Part shown: positions 1-8,425 of the stretch, one piece after another
Layout of the letters: every line of letters begins with the position of its first letter
Numbering within the stretch: the stretch's first letter is position 1
Position numbers and translations under genes: made by a program
Notes under the pieces: model-generated
Seen by the model: the letters and a program-made list of their open reading frames with translations, nothing else
Told to the model about the DNA's origin: nothing
Databases searched by the model: none
Source: Cyanothece sp. BG0011
Lineage (GTDB): Bacteria; Cyanobacteriota; Cyanobacteriia; Cyanobacteriales; Microcystaceae
Assembly: GCF_003013815.1 (NCBI RefSeq)
Contig: NZ_PRLH01000099.1
Span: forward strand, 1 to 37,848
Reading direction: 5' to 3'
DNA length: 37,848 nucleotides

Positions 1-1241
1 CTTAAATTTAATTCTAAACCGGATCGCATAGCAGACCAAGACTGACCTTGATTGTAACTAATATGAGCTTGCCCAACATAATCAATAACAGCAAGAGTGG
101 AATCGTTTTCATAATTAGGAGAAACATCAAGACCAATTACAATACGAGAAGATAAACTATTGAGGTTTTGCCAGGTTTCTCCTTCGTCAGTTGATTTAAA
201 AATACCATCAAAACCAGTCAGAAACATGGTTTTATCTTGTTGGAAATTATTAGATAGTCGTATCTCATCAAAATGAGGTGCGTTAAATTGTTTCTCATCT
301 GCTTGTTCTGATTTTGTCAATCCTTGTTTAAAATTAGTCCAACTTTTTCCTCCATCCTCTGAACGAAAAACCCCATTATTCCACGTAGAAAGAAATAGAG
401 TAGAGTCTATATCATAATTAGGCGAAAAAGCAATATCTCGAATAAATTTATCTGCTACTTTTTCACTTTTTAATTCTTCTGTTATTTTTCCATCAGCAAC
501 AATGTAAACTCCATTTTTTTCTGTTCCTATCCAGATGGTTTTATCTGTAGTAAAATTCGGAGAAACTTGTAAAGCTGTGATTTTACTATTATTATCTAGA
601 GTTAATAAAGTCTCCCAGTTCTCTCCTTTGTCATTTGAAATTTTTATATTTCCTACATTATCTGCGATTAAAATTGTTTCTGGTTGATCTTTGATCAAGG
701 CAATTTTAGTGATTTTTGTTTGTTCGTCGTTTTGGAAAATTTGAGTCCAACTTTCTCCCCCGTCTTCTGATTTATAAATACTTTGCTCACTGTCTGCTGC
801 TACAATAAACTTATCAGAATTAGGAGAAATTTCTAATAAATTAATTTTAGTATCTTTTATATTTAATCCTTTATTAGCTTTTAGCCAAGATTGACCCCCA
901 TCTTCAGATTTATAAATACCAGAATATAAAGAAGAGGTGAAGAGAATATTATCATTATTTTTTGCTACACTGAGAGTCACTAAATTATCAACATTATCTA
1001 ATCCTTTCCATAATCTTTGCCAAGTTGTCCCCCCATCTTCAGATTTAAATAGATTTCCACGGACGATAATGAATAGAGTTTGATTATCACTATAATTTGG
1101 GGATAATTCTACTTGCTCAACAACATCATGAGGACGATGACTCAAGGCCACAGGAAGATTAAACAAGGAGAAGGATAAGCTAACAAAGATAACCAAAATC
1201 CTTAGAAAGGTTAATCTTATGACTTTATTAAGCTTAAGCAT
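1..1241 (-). CDS. Secreted Asp-box (BNR/sortilin-like) beta-propeller protein, C-terminus cut by window edge
   Basis: The minus strand is open from an ATG at 1239-1241 to the window edge, about 413 codons with no stop. The N-terminus is a signal peptide: basic start, then a hydrophobic stretch ending near LPVALSH. After it come at least six Asp-box repeats of the form S-x-D-x-G-x-x-W (for example FKSEDGGTTW, YKSEDGGQSW, FRSEDGGKSW, FKSTDEGETW) alternating with segments such as SPNYxxDxTLF. This is the pattern of BNR/sortilin-type or Ycf48-like propellers. Such proteins are usually exported and bind or assemble other molecules. No catalytic sialidase residues can be identified here, so the function is unknown. 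The reading frame and domain type are well supported; the C-terminus is outside the window. Confidence 0.85.
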   Translation of the reverse strand, partial: MLKLNKVIRLTFLRILVIFVSLSFSLFNLPVALSHRPHDVVEQVELSPNYSDNQTLFIIVRGNLFKSEDGGTTWQRLWKGLDNVDNLVTLSVAKNNDNILFTSSLYSGIYKSEDGGQSWLKANKGLNIKDTKINLLEISPNSDKFIVAADSEQSIYKSEDGGESWTQIFQNDEQTKITKIALIKDQPETILIADNVGNIKISNDKGENWETLLTLDNNSKITALQVSPNFTTDKTIWIGTEKNGVYIVADGKITEELKSEKVADKFIRDIAFSPNYDIDSTLFLSTWNNGVFRSEDGGKSWTNFKQGLTKSEQADEKQFNAPHFDEIRLSNNFQQDKTMFLTGFDGIFKSTDEGETWQNLNSLSSRIVIGLDVSPNYENDSTLAVIDYVGQAHISYNQGQSWSAMRSGLELNL

Positions 1242-1271
1242 ATATTTCGGATGTATAGCAAATTAGTTTAA

Positions 1272-1976
1272 TCATTCGATCTGTCCTGACAATTGACAAC
1301 CTTTTAATATAGCTTGACGAATCATTGTATTTTTTTCTTGATTTAACATCAGATGAAAATAATTGAAAAGTTGCTGAGTTTGAGTTGGGGTTAATGTTTG
1401 TTTTTGTAAAAGATTAGACAAATTTTCCACAGCCATTAATCGTTTTAAGTCATTAACATCGCTTAAGTGTGACAGCCATTCTTGATATTGATTACGTTGT
1501 TTTTTTCTGGGTAAATCAAACATTTGCCACCCCAATAACCCTAAGGTTAAAAAAGTTCCTAAACCTTGCAAAATCAATCCAGTAGCTAACCACTGATTTT
1601 CAGCATTAGACCAGATATAGAGAGCCATATAACTGCTGATTGTACCCAATCCGCCAGTAACGACTGCGATCGCTAATTTTCCTTGAGAACTATTAAAAAA
1701 TTGATACCAGTATAACCAACGACTTTGCCAGTTAGTGGTCTGAACCCAATAGACGAAACGCATCAATCCAATACCGATTAAAGTCGCCCCCACCAGTTTC
1801 GGGTTCCAAGCTAACATCAGGGTTGTTCCCATTGATCCTGATGACCACAGTAGGATTTTGCGTGGTTGTTTGCGGAGTAATAAAGGAATGACCTTGATCA
1901 TGCTGTACCTGAGTCTACTTAAGGAAAGACTGGATAATAGATCAAAAATGGGTTTAGATCGCAATGAGACTTGCAT
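1272..1976 (-). CDS. Conserved-type membrane protein with helical C-terminal tail
   Basis: A 234-residue protein with no family I can name securely. Hydrophobic segments around residues 45-75 and 100-150 suggest three to four membrane helices. The last 80 residues are soluble, helical and rich in Gln and Leu. The first 25 residues are weakly supported. A second Met at residue 26 (start 1901) precedes a basic stretch, MIKVIPLLLRK, and could be the true start. The gene ends 30 bases from the start of the Asp-box gene on the same strand, so the two may be cotranscribed. Its 5' side faces the glnA promoter. It has the look of a cyanobacterium-specific membrane protein, possibly one labelled armadillo-type fold, but that is only a suspicion. 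Confidence 0.6.
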   Translation of the reverse strand: MQVSLRSKPIFDLLSSLSLSRLRYSMIKVIPLLLRKQPRKILLWSSGSMGTTLMLAWNPKLVGATLIGIGLMRFVYWVQTTNWQSRWLYWYQFFNSSQGKLAIAVVTGGLGTISSYMALYIWSNAENQWLATGLILQGLGTFLTLGLLGWQMFDLPRKKQRNQYQEWLSHLSDVNDLKRLMAVENLSNLLQKQTLTPTQTQQLFNYFHLMLNQEKNTMIRQAILKGCQLSGQIE

Positions 1977-2155
1977 TACCGAGGATGCCTAAATAAACGT
2001 ATGCTGATGTTTACTATATCCTTAATCTAGTTGAATTCAACGACTTTTTCTTGAGGGGTTTGATACAATTCTTTACATATTAAAGTCATTTCTCGTCCTT
2101 TTGGCTGACTGGTCTTAAAACTTAGTATTATTTACAGGTTTAATCGGACTAAACA

Positions 2156-2197
2156 GTATCAAATTATACAAAATGAAGTAAAGCCTATCTTTACTAT
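2156..2197 (+). promoter_or_regulatory. NtcA-activated class II promoter of glnA
   Basis: A perfect NtcA operator, GTA-N8-TAC, lies at 2156-2169. It is followed after exactly 22 bases by TACTAT at 2192-2197, which fits the TAN3T -10 box. This is the canonical spacing of NtcA-activated cyanobacterial promoters, where the operator replaces the -35 box. Transcription would begin near 2204, about 40 bases before the glnA ATG, and a good ribosome site, AAGGAG, lies at 2232-2237. Confidence 0.85.
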
Positions 2198-2243
2198 CAA
2201 TGATTTGAAGAGATGTATATATTGAAACCCCAAGGAGTCTTTC

Positions 2244-3665
2244 ATGGCCCAAACGCCCCAAGAAGTCTTGAAAATGATTCAAGACAACAACATCAAAATT
2301 ATTGACCTCAAATTCATTGATCTACCAGGGATTTGGCAGCATTGCTCTTTTTATTACAATCAAATTGATGAGAGTTCTTTTGTCGATGGGGTTCCTTTCG
2401 ACGGTTCGAGTATTCGGGGATGGAAAGCTATCAACGAATCTGATATGTGTATGGTTCCTGACCCAAAAACGGCTTGGATCGATCCTTTTTATGAAGAACC
2501 TACCTTAAGTATGATTTGTGGCATTAAAGAGCCTCGTACAGGGGAATGGTACGAGCGTGATCCTCGTACCATTGCAGGTAAAGCAGTTGAATATCTTAAA
2601 AGCACAGGGATTGGTGATACAGCCTTTTTCGGTCCTGAAGCAGAGTTTTTCGTGTTTGATGACGTTCGTTTCGATCAAACCGAGAACAAAGGCTACTATT
2701 ACGTTGATAGTGTAGAAGGTCGTTGGAATACCGGCAGAGAAGAAGAAGGCGGAAACTTAGGTTATAAACCTGGCTATAAACAGGGTTATTTTCCTGTCGC
2801 TCCCACTGATACTGTTCAAGATATGCGAACAGAAATGCTGCTAACCATGGCTGAATGTGGGGTACCCATTGAGAAGCATCACCACGAAGTGGCAACTGGT
2901 GGACAAAATGAATTAGGATTCCGTTTTGCCAAGCTAATCGAGGCCGCTGATTATTTGATGACTTACAAATATGTCATCAAAAACGTGGCTAAGAAATATG
3001 GTAAAACCGTAACATTTATGCCTAAGCCTTTATTTAATGATAATGGGTCAGGAATGCACGTCCACCAGTCTATTTGGAAGGGAGGAGAACCTTTATTTTG
3101 GGGCGATGGTTACGCCAACTTAAGTCAATTAGCCTTAAATTACATTGGTGGTATTTTAAAACACGCTCCTGCTTTGTTAGCCTTTACTAACCCGACAACC
3201 AACTCCTATAAGCGTCTTGTTCCAGGTTTTGAAGCGCCTGTAAACCTTGCTTATTCTCAAGGTAATCGGTCTGCGTCAGTCCGTATTCCCTTATCTGGCC
3301 CTAACCCTAAAGCAAAACGTCTAGAATTCCGTTGCCCTGATGCAACTTCTAACCCCTATTTAGCCTTTGCTGCGATGCTTTGTGCAGGGATTGATGGGAT
3401 CAAGAATGAAATCGACCCAGGAGACTCTTTAGACGTGGATATTTACGATTTGTCTCCTGAAGAACTCAGTAAGATTCCTTCTACTCCTGGCTCCCTCGAA
3501 CAAGCATTAGAAAGCTTAGAAAACGATCATGCTTTCTTAACCGATGGAGGTGTCTTTACAGATGACTTTATCGAGAATTGGATTGAATATAAACTCGATA
3601 ATGAAGTTAATCCTATGCGTTTACGGCCTCATCCCTATGAGTTTGCTTTGTACTACGATGTCTAG
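2244..3665 (+). CDS. glnA: Glutamine synthetase type I (GS-I)
   Basis: Makes glutamine from glutamate, ammonium and ATP, the entry point of ammonium into metabolism (GS-GOGAT). The 473-residue length is typical of the dodecameric GSI enzyme. Visible family signatures are FDGSSIRGW near 52-60, the metal-binding [10 protein letters not shown] near 129-138, [10 protein letters not shown] at 267-276 and the NRSASVRIP segment near 341-349. Tyr401 in IYDLSPEE matches the tyrosine adenylylated in enterobacterial GS. In cyanobacteria the enzyme is instead controlled by small inactivating factors, none of which is encoded here. The start is fixed by AAGGAG six bases upstream. Expression is expected under NtcA from the 2156-2197 promoter. 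A group II intron lies 91 bases past the stop codon on the same strand and could be transcribed by read-through. Confidence 0.98.
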   Translation: MAQTPQEVLKMIQDNNIKIIDLKFIDLPGIWQHCSFYYNQIDESSFVDGVPFDGSSIRGWKAINESDMCMVPDPKTAWIDPFYEEPTLSMICGIKEPRTGEWYERDPRTIAGKAVEYLKSTGIGDTAFFGPEAEFFVFDDVRFDQTENKGYYYVDSVEGRWNTGREEEGGNLGYKPGYKQGYFPVAPTDTVQDMRTEMLLTMAECGVPIEKHHHEVATGGQNELGFRFAKLIEAADYLMTYKYVIKNVAKKYGKTVTFMPKPLFNDNGSGMHVHQSIWKGGEPLFWGDGYANLSQLALNYIGGILKHAPALLAFTNPTTNSYKRLVPGFEAPVNLAYSQGNRSASVRIPLSGPNPKAKRLEFRCPDATSNPYLAFAAMLCAGIDGIKNEIDPGDSLDVDIYDLSPEELSKIPSTPGSLEQALESLENDHAFLTDGGVFTDDFIENWIEYKLDNEVNPMRLRPHPYEFALYYDV

Positions 3666-3701
3666 AATTAAAGTCATTATTTAGGTTACGTTTTGGAGAG
3701 C

Positions 3702-3725
3702 AGTGGAGAAGGTAGCTTCTTCACT
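3702..3725 (+). other. Hairpin downstream of glnA, within the intron 5' exon
   Basis: A ten-base arm AGTGGAGAAG (3702-3711) pairs with CTTCTTCACT (3716-3725) with one G-U pair and a GTAG loop. No T-tract follows, so it is more likely an mRNA 3'-end stabilising stem than an efficient intrinsic terminator. It lies 31 bases upstream of the intron insertion point. Confidence 0.45.
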
Positions 3726-4307
3726 GACTTTAATGAGTCCTTAAGGGGATACCAGAGTGCGATTCGTTCTTAGCGAAATGGCTGTAAGGCCTATAAACTA
3801 AGGCTTCTAGCTCCCAAAAGCTAGATGATAACTATCCGATTGATGGAGGTGAAAGCCCTCCCCGCTAAGGTTAGGCGTGACTCAAAACCTGCCCACACCG
3901 AGTAGGCCCGGAATCCTACAGAGTGAAGCTGGGAACAGGACGCAATCAGACACCGACTGCTGGTGACACTGGCGTTAAAGGAGTCCCCATGATTAAACAG
4001 AACCTATAAAAGTGACTCATCCCCAGGCAGGAAAGCAGAAAGAATAGTAACCCCTGACCTCATCGGAGCAATAAAACCCGCCGACTCATTCTGGTAAGAA
4101 CGGCATAACCAAGGGTATCCGATAGTCAAATTGGTTCAATCTAAAGGGACAATCAATCAAACGGATGGAACGAATAAAAACGAGTCTAGAGTCTCAGGAA
4201 GGTCGAAACCTGGGTAGGCAAGACGAGAGGCGGAACTCTCTAGATTCGGGTAGGACTAAGCGTAATTGCTTAGAGGCAAAAGAGAAAACGATTAACCGAA
4301 GGTGAAC

Positions 4308-5822
4308 ATGGTTAGACACGAAACTAAAAACTTCAGTGAACTTTGGAAGAGCATTCCCTGGAGGAAACTCCGCAGAAATCTCTTTCGTCTCCAAAGAAGA
4401 TTGTTTAAAGCCATTCAAGCAGGAGATAAACGGCGGGCTAGGAACCTACAGAAGCTGATTCTGAAATCCAAAGCAGCTAGACTACTCGCAGTCCGACAAG
4501 TATCACAGCTAAATGCTGGCAAGAAAACCGCAGGAGTTGACGGGGTAAAATCCTTAAGCTTCAAACAACGGTTTGACCTAGCAGAAAGGTTACTCAAAGC
4601 AAACGATTGGAAACACTCTAAGCTAAGAGAAATACCCATCCCCAAAAAGGATGGAACAACCAGATTGCTAAAGGTTCCGACTATGGCAGACAGAGCATGG
4701 CAATGCCTTGTAAAATACGCCCTAGAACCAGCACATGAAGCACTATTCCACGCCAATAGCTACGGGTTCAGACCTGGACGCTCAGCGCACGACGCTCAAA
4801 AGATTCTATTTCTAAATCTAAAATCCGACAGAAACGGATTAAACAAGAGAATACTTGAGCTAGACATAGAAAAATGTTTCGATAGGATAAACCACACATC
4901 CATCATGGAAAGGGTTATAGCCCCTAAAGCTATTAAACTCGGCTTATGGCGATGCTTAAAAGCAGGAATTAACCCAGAATTTCCAGAACAAGGAACCCCT
5001 CAAGGGGGGGTGGTGAGTCCTCTATTAGCCAACATCGCTCTAGATGGTATAGAAGACATCCACCAGTCTGTACGCTATGCAGATGATATGGTACTAATTC
5101 TAAAGCCTAAAGACGATGCTGAAAAGATACTTGGAAAGATTGAAGAATTCTTAGCTGAAAGAGGACTAAAGGTCAAGGAAAGCAAGACCAAACTCGTTAA
5201 ATCGACAGATGGATTTGATTTTCTAGGGTGGCACTTCAAAGTGCAAACCAACGGGAAGTTTAGATGCGTCCCTTCAGAGGACAACTACAAAGCATTCCGT
5301 CAAAAAGTCAAAGATATCATCAATTGCTCGAATATTGGAGCTAGGGAAAAGGCTAAGAAATTAGCCCCCCTAATTAGAGGATGGCGAAACTACCATAGAT
5401 ATTGCAAAATGGATGGCTCTCGCTTCTCCTTATGGAGAATGAACCACAGAGCCTTCAAAGTCTTCAATAAAGAGAAGAAACTGAACCGTCATACGGCAAC
5501 AGAACTAATCAAGAAGGCATTTCCCGCAGTACCATATAACGAAAACCGCCACGTCAACGTCAAGGGGAATAAATCACTCTACGATGGAGACTTAGTCTAT
5601 TGGAGTGAGCGTAACAGCAAACTCTATGACAACCAAACCTCTAAGTGTCTGAAAAGACAACACCATTCATGTGGATACTGTGGACTAAAGCTAACCTCTG
5701 ATGAAAAAGTACATCTTCATCATATAGACGGAAACCATAGTAATTGGAAGCCAAAAAACCTATTAGCGGTTCACGAAAGCTGCCATGACTACATCCACAA
5801 GGGCAAGGCTGTAAAAGCCTAA
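4308..5822 (+). CDS. ltrA: Group II intron-encoded protein: reverse transcriptase/maturase with HNH endonuclease
   Basis: A multifunctional protein that helps its intron splice and retrohome. It has an RVT_N-type N-terminal region (to about residue 80), reverse transcriptase blocks with the catalytic ELDIEKCFD (about 186-194), the GTPQGGVVSPLLANI block, and YADD (about 259-262). A maturase domain X follows, with LIRGWRNYHRY. The C-terminal HNH domain has CGYCG (about 457-461), HLHHIDGN and NLLAVHESCH. All key residues are present, so it looks functional. The start is taken at ATG 4308 because GAAGG lies five bases upstream; a GTG two codons earlier (4302) is also possible. Numbering here counts from that GTG. 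The stop codon is only eight bases before domain V, so the ORF occupies domain IV. Confidence 0.95.
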   Translation: MVRHETKNFSELWKSIPWRKLRRNLFRLQRRLFKAIQAGDKRRARNLQKLILKSKAARLLAVRQVSQLNAGKKTAGVDGVKSLSFKQRFDLAERLLKANDWKHSKLREIPIPKKDGTTRLLKVPTMADRAWQCLVKYALEPAHEALFHANSYGFRPGRSAHDAQKILFLNLKSDRNGLNKRILELDIEKCFDRINHTSIMERVIAPKAIKLGLWRCLKAGINPEFPEQGTPQGGVVSPLLANIALDGIEDIHQSVRYADDMVLILKPKDDAEKILGKIEEFLAERGLKVKESKTKLVKSTDGFDFLGWHFKVQTNGKFRCVPSEDNYKAFRQKVKDIINCSNIGAREKAKKLAPLIRGWRNYHRYCKMDGSRFSLWRMNHRAFKVFNKEKKLNRHTATELIKKAFPAVPYNENRHVNVKGNKSLYDGDLVYWSERNSKLYDNQTSKCLKRQHHSCGYCGLKLTSDEKVHLHHIDGNHSNWKPKNLLAVHESCHDYIHKGKAVKA

Positions 5823-5830
5823 TTTGTCGG

Positions 5831-5906
5831 GAGCCGGATGCGGTGAAAGTCGCACGTCCGGATCTAAATGAGAGGGGCGGAGCATAATAGCTCCCCTCGA
5901 CTCAAC
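5831..5906 (+). ncRNA. Group II intron domains V and VI
   Basis: Domain V (5831-5864) is a 34-base hairpin starting GAGCCGGATGCGGTGAAAG and closing with CGCACGTCCGGATC. It contains the AGC catalytic triad (5832-5834) and a GAAA tetraloop. Domain VI (about 5868-5904) is built on GAGGGG (5872-5877) pairing with CCCCTC (5893-5898). A5900, seven bases from the 3' end, is the probable branch adenosine. Confidence 0.88.
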
Positions 5907-5909
5907 CAG

Positions 5910-5938
5910 CCTACACTGTACTGTCAAGTCAGTGTAGG
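5910..5938. terminator. Hairpin between glnA and ntcB, just 3' of the intron
   Basis: CCTACACTG (5910-5918) is the perfect complement of CAGTGTAGG (5930-5938), with an 11-base loop. It sits between the convergent glnA and ntcB genes and probably ended transcription from one or both sides. There is no strong T-tract. The intron ends only three bases before this stem, so the insertion separated glnA from it by about 2.1 kb. Confidence 0.5.
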
Positions 5939-5965
5939 TAGTTCACATAACAGTTAACCATTAAA

Positions 5966-6925
5966 CTAGGCAGAAAGAGACTTGTTCATCGTTTGTTGAT
6001 TAAACCGAGTCACTCCCTGACGCACAAGATGGCAAAAATGAGCAATGGGAGGAATGGTAATGCGATCGCTAGTTGAAACTAAAACCACCTCACGGGTTAA
6101 AAGTTTAGGAGATTTTTGACTCAATTCATCAGAAATAGGGGCTAAAGAACGAACGGTTAAACGGTTATCGTTGTTGGTTTCAATTAATGCTGTTTCAGGC
6201 AGTAAAGCAACAATTTCGCCCTGTCTAACCACTCCCCGAAAAGCATCTAAAGTATTTAATTCCATCACCGCATTGATGGTTAAATTATGAAGGGAACACC
6301 ATTCTTGTAGTAATCTTTGCATTCCATAACCCTCTTTAAACACCACTTGAGGATACTTAATTAATTCGGTATGAGGAATCTGATGATACTGGGTTAAAGG
6401 ATGATTAACGGCCATTAAAACGTAAATTTTTTCTTCATATAATAAATCAACCGTCATCTCAGGGCTAGTGGTCAAAAAACGATTATTCATAACGATGGCA
6501 ATATCTACCAAACCATCCCGTAATACCTTCAACGCGCGATCGCTACCTAAAGCGGTGACTCGTAACTGCACGTGAGGATAATCTAAACAAAATTGTTGTA
6601 GAATGGGGGGCAGAAAATGGGAGCAAACTGAATGAATGGCAGCCACACATAATTCTGGTTGTTTTCCTGCTTGTAAATCTTTGATTTCTTGCCCAACGGT
6701 TGCCCATTCTTGACAAATTTTTTTGGCCCTTGGCAACAATTTTTCCCCTGCTACCGTCAATTTAGCCTGAGTGGAGCGATGAAACAATAAAGCACCTAAG
6801 TTCCCTTCTAGGGCTTGTATTTGTCGGCTAATGGTTGATTGAGTAATACCACACTGACTCGCTGCCTGGCCAAAACTGCCCGTGTCTGCGATCGCTAAAA
6901 ATGCTTGTAGTTGCTCAATTCGCAT
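5966..6925 (-). CDS. ntcB: LysR-family regulator, NtcB-like
   Basis: A 319-residue LysR transcription factor. Residues 1-60 form the winged helix-turn-helix (MRIEQLQAFLAIADTGSF, then CGITQSTISRQIQALE). The rest is the periplasmic-binding-like effector domain. The N-terminal wording, MRxEQLQAFL with TQSTISRQIQ, resembles NtcB, the activator of nitrate assimilation genes in cyanobacteria, and differs from the carbon regulators CmpR, NdhR and RbcR. A perfect NtcA-class promoter directly upstream fits the known NtcA dependence of ntcB and strengthens the call. No nitrate assimilation genes are in the window. The gene converges on glnA. The LysR family is certain; the NtcB identity rests on recognition plus promoter context. 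Confidence 0.75.
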   Translation of the reverse strand: MRIEQLQAFLAIADTGSFGQAASQCGITQSTISRQIQALEGNLGALLFHRSTQAKLTVAGEKLLPRAKKICQEWATVGQEIKDLQAGKQPELCVAAIHSVCSHFLPPILQQFCLDYPHVQLRVTALGSDRALKVLRDGLVDIAIVMNNRFLTTSPEMTVDLLYEEKIYVLMAVNHPLTQYHQIPHTELIKYPQVVFKEGYGMQRLLQEWCSLHNLTINAVMELNTLDAFRGVVRQGEIVALLPETALIETNNDNRLTVRSLAPISDELSQKSPKLLTREVVLVSTSDRITIPPIAHFCHLVRQGVTRFNQQTMNKSLSA

Positions 6926-6955
6926 TGATAAGGCTGTCTATATCTTGTTATCTTA

Positions 6956-6997
6956 ACCTTATCTTATTTTTGTCCCTGATTTCGTAGAAATTGATAC
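6956..6997 (-). promoter_or_regulatory. NtcA-activated class II promoter of the LysR/ntcB gene
   Basis: Read on the minus strand, GTATCAATTTCTAC at 6997-6984 is a perfect GTA-N8-TAC operator. Exactly 22 bases later comes TAAGGT (6961-6956), which fits the TAN3T -10 box. The predicted transcript starts about 25 bases before the ATG at 6925. This is the same geometry as the glnA promoter in this window. On the plus strand the same palindrome is too close to the crcB start to act in the same way. Confidence 0.82.
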
Positions 6998-7017
6998 TAA
7001 ACGAATTAATAGTTGAC

Positions 7018-7395
7018 ATGGAGTTTTTGTCGTGGTTACTGGTATTTCTCGGAGGGGGTTTAGGCAGTTGTGGCCGTTATTTAATTAGTAAAATAATGAA
7101 TGAACAAATTGATACCATGTTTCCTTGGGGAACATTAACCGTTAATTTAATGGGTTGTTTAGTAATTGGTATCATAATTGGTTTAATTGAAAGATATCCT
7201 ATTCATCCCTACTGGGGACTGTTATTAGTAACAGGGTTTTGTGGAGGGTTTACCACCTTTTCATCTTTTTCTTTGGAGAATAATTTGTTATTAAGACATC
7301 AACAATATTTTTTGTTATTGGTTTATACATTTATCAGTTTATTGTGGGGGTTTGCCGGAACTTTTATCGGTTTAATGTTGGTCAAAAGGAGTTAA
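7018..7395 (+). CDS. crcB: Fluoride channel CrcB/FluC
   Basis: A small membrane protein that exports fluoride as a dual-topology dimer. The 125 residues hold four hydrophobic helices. Family marks are FLGGGLGSCGRYLIS at the N-terminus, TLTVNLMGCLVIG in helix 2, and GFCGGFTTFSSFS, the phenylalanine/serine stretch of the pore. The start is placed at ATG 7018, because the GGGLGS motif then sits at the usual distance from the N-terminus. A TTG at 6991 would add nine residues and overlap the NtcA site. No fluoride riboswitch is apparent in the short upstream region. The gene is divergent from ntcB. Confidence 0.9.
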   Translation: MEFLSWLLVFLGGGLGSCGRYLISKIMNEQIDTMFPWGTLTVNLMGCLVIGIIIGLIERYPIHPYWGLLLVTGFCGGFTTFSSFSLENNLLLRHQQYFLLLVYTFISLLWGFAGTFIGLMLVKRS

Positions 7396-7453
7396 GAAAC
7401 AATTACCACACCCTTCGGGCAAAGTAAAAAGGCTTTCATGCAAAAATAAATAT

Positions 7454-7591
7454 ATGCCCAATAATAGTTTAAAGCCTCTTCATTTTCAATTAGTGATAGA
7501 ATATAGCAGTCAGACTCTTGATGATTGGGTTTCCCTCATGAGTCTGAGAAATCCCATAAATAATGCTCCTGTGAAACAAAATAAAGAATAA
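7454..7591 (+). CDS. Possible 45-residue protein, unknown
   Basis: An ATG-to-TAA frame of 45 codons lies in the gap between crcB and the EI24 gene and ends two bases before the next ATG, which could mean translational coupling. The product is soluble and has no motif I recognise. Against it, an imperfect inverted repeat lies inside (TCAGACTC at 7510-7517 against GAGTCTGA at 7540-7547), and no ribosome site is clear. It may be only spacer. Confidence 0.3.
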   Translation: MPNNSLKPLHFQLVIEYSSQTLDDWVSLMSLRNPINNAPVKQNKE

Positions 7592-7593
7592 TT

Positions 7594-8400
7594 ATGTTAC
7601 AAATTCTCACAGGTTTCGGTTTTTTTTCAGGAATGAGTTATCCGTTTCGATTATTGAGACTGTTTAAATCTCATCCTAGTCTATTATCTTATGTTATTGT
7701 TCCCATTTTAGTTAATATTGTTATTGGGATTTTCCTGTATGTTGGTTTATTTTTCTTTGGTTGGCAAGTGACCGAAATTTTAACCGATAGTATCATTAAC
7801 CGTCTTGATCTACTGTTAGCTGATCTTCCGACTTGGTTGAATAGTTTAGATTATGTTGTTATTTTTTTAGGATGGTTAATTAGGATTATTTTAAGTTTAC
7901 TGTTATTAATTTTAACAGGATTTATTTTAGTTCAATTTGGTGTTCTATTAGCTGCCCCTTGGTATGGTAATTTATCAGAGAAAATAGAGAAAATTAGAAC
8001 CGATAACGTAGAAATTATTGAAGTAGGAATGATTCGAGATATTTGGCGAGCTATTTTGTTTGAATTGAAAAAAATAGTCTTGATTTTAGCTTGTGCTGTC
8101 TTCATCTTTTTGTTAAGTTTTCTTCCTGTTATTGGGGCGATTATTTCGACAGTAGGGGGGTTAACAATTACAGGAACAATTATTTGTTTAGACTTTTTTG
8201 ATGGTGCTTTAGAAAGAAGACGACTAAAGTTTAGAAAAAAAGTTAACCTCGTTTGGAAATGTTTCCCAGCAAGTGCCGGGTTTGCTGCTATTTGTTTATT
8301 ATTAATTGGTATCCCTTTTATTAATTTAATTACCATTCCTTTTTGTGTGGGAAGTGGAACCTTATTTGTTTGCGATCGCATTCTTCCTAAGTATCTATAA
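7594..8400 (+). CDS. EI24/CysZ-like membrane protein
   Basis: A 268-residue integral membrane protein with about five to six hydrophobic segments (near residues 30-60, 85-120, 150-200 and 225-255). The opening GFGFFSGMSYPFRLLRLF and the later LAAPWYGNLSEKIE and CLDFFDGALERRRLKF segments match the EI24 domain family (Pfam EI24). That family includes the bacterial sulfate permease CysZ and many cyanobacterial members of unknown role. The family assignment is fairly confident; sulfate transport cannot be inferred, because the neighbours are unrelated to sulfur. It is the first of three plus-strand genes with gaps of 25 and 9 bases, probably one operon. Confidence 0.75.
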   Translation: MLQILTGFGFFSGMSYPFRLLRLFKSHPSLLSYVIVPILVNIVIGIFLYVGLFFFGWQVTEILTDSIINRLDLLLADLPTWLNSLDYVVIFLGWLIRIILSLLLLILTGFILVQFGVLLAAPWYGNLSEKIEKIRTDNVEIIEVGMIRDIWRAILFELKKIVLILACAVFIFLLSFLPVIGAIISTVGGLTITGTIICLDFFDGALERRRLKFRKKVNLVWKCFPASAGFAAICLLLIGIPFINLITIPFCVGSGTLFVCDRILPKYL

Positions 8401-8425
8401 CCCTATTCATTCTATGAGTTAAACC

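Larger units (their letters stand above)
3757..5906 (+). mobile_element. Complete group II intron, about 2.15 kb
   Basis: A self-splicing retroelement inserted between glnA and the convergent LysR gene. The 5' end is GTGCG at 3757, the bacterial group II consensus. The heptamer immediately upstream, TACCAGA (3750-3756), is perfectly complementary to TCTGGTA at 4090-4096, giving a 7-bp IBS1-EBS1 pairing that supports the 5' boundary. ATCCCC (4019-4024) can pair with GGGGAT (3745-3750) as a candidate EBS2-IBS2; this second pairing is less certain because the two exon sites abut. A typical domain V is at 5831-5864, and a domain VI stem follows. The 3' end is placed at the AC of 5905-5906, with A5900 as the likely branch point. 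The encoded protein fills domain IV. No HIP1 octamer occurs inside, unlike the flanks. The exact 3' end could be off by a few bases. Confidence 0.9.

Noticed and set aside
2596-2895. Minus-strand 99-codon frame inside glnA
   Set aside because: Shadow of a strongly conserved gene, no motif.
6991-7017. TTG start of crcB at 6991
   Set aside because: It would begin inside the NtcA operator and add residues before the conserved first helix; ATG 7018 fits the family.
7396-7453. Possible fluoride riboswitch near crcB
   Set aside because: This stretch is downstream of crcB, and no crcB-motif pseudoknot is visible upstream either.
7932-8381. Minus-strand 149-codon frame
   Set aside because: It lies wholly within the EI24-type gene and has Lys/Ile-rich composition typical of a shadow frame.
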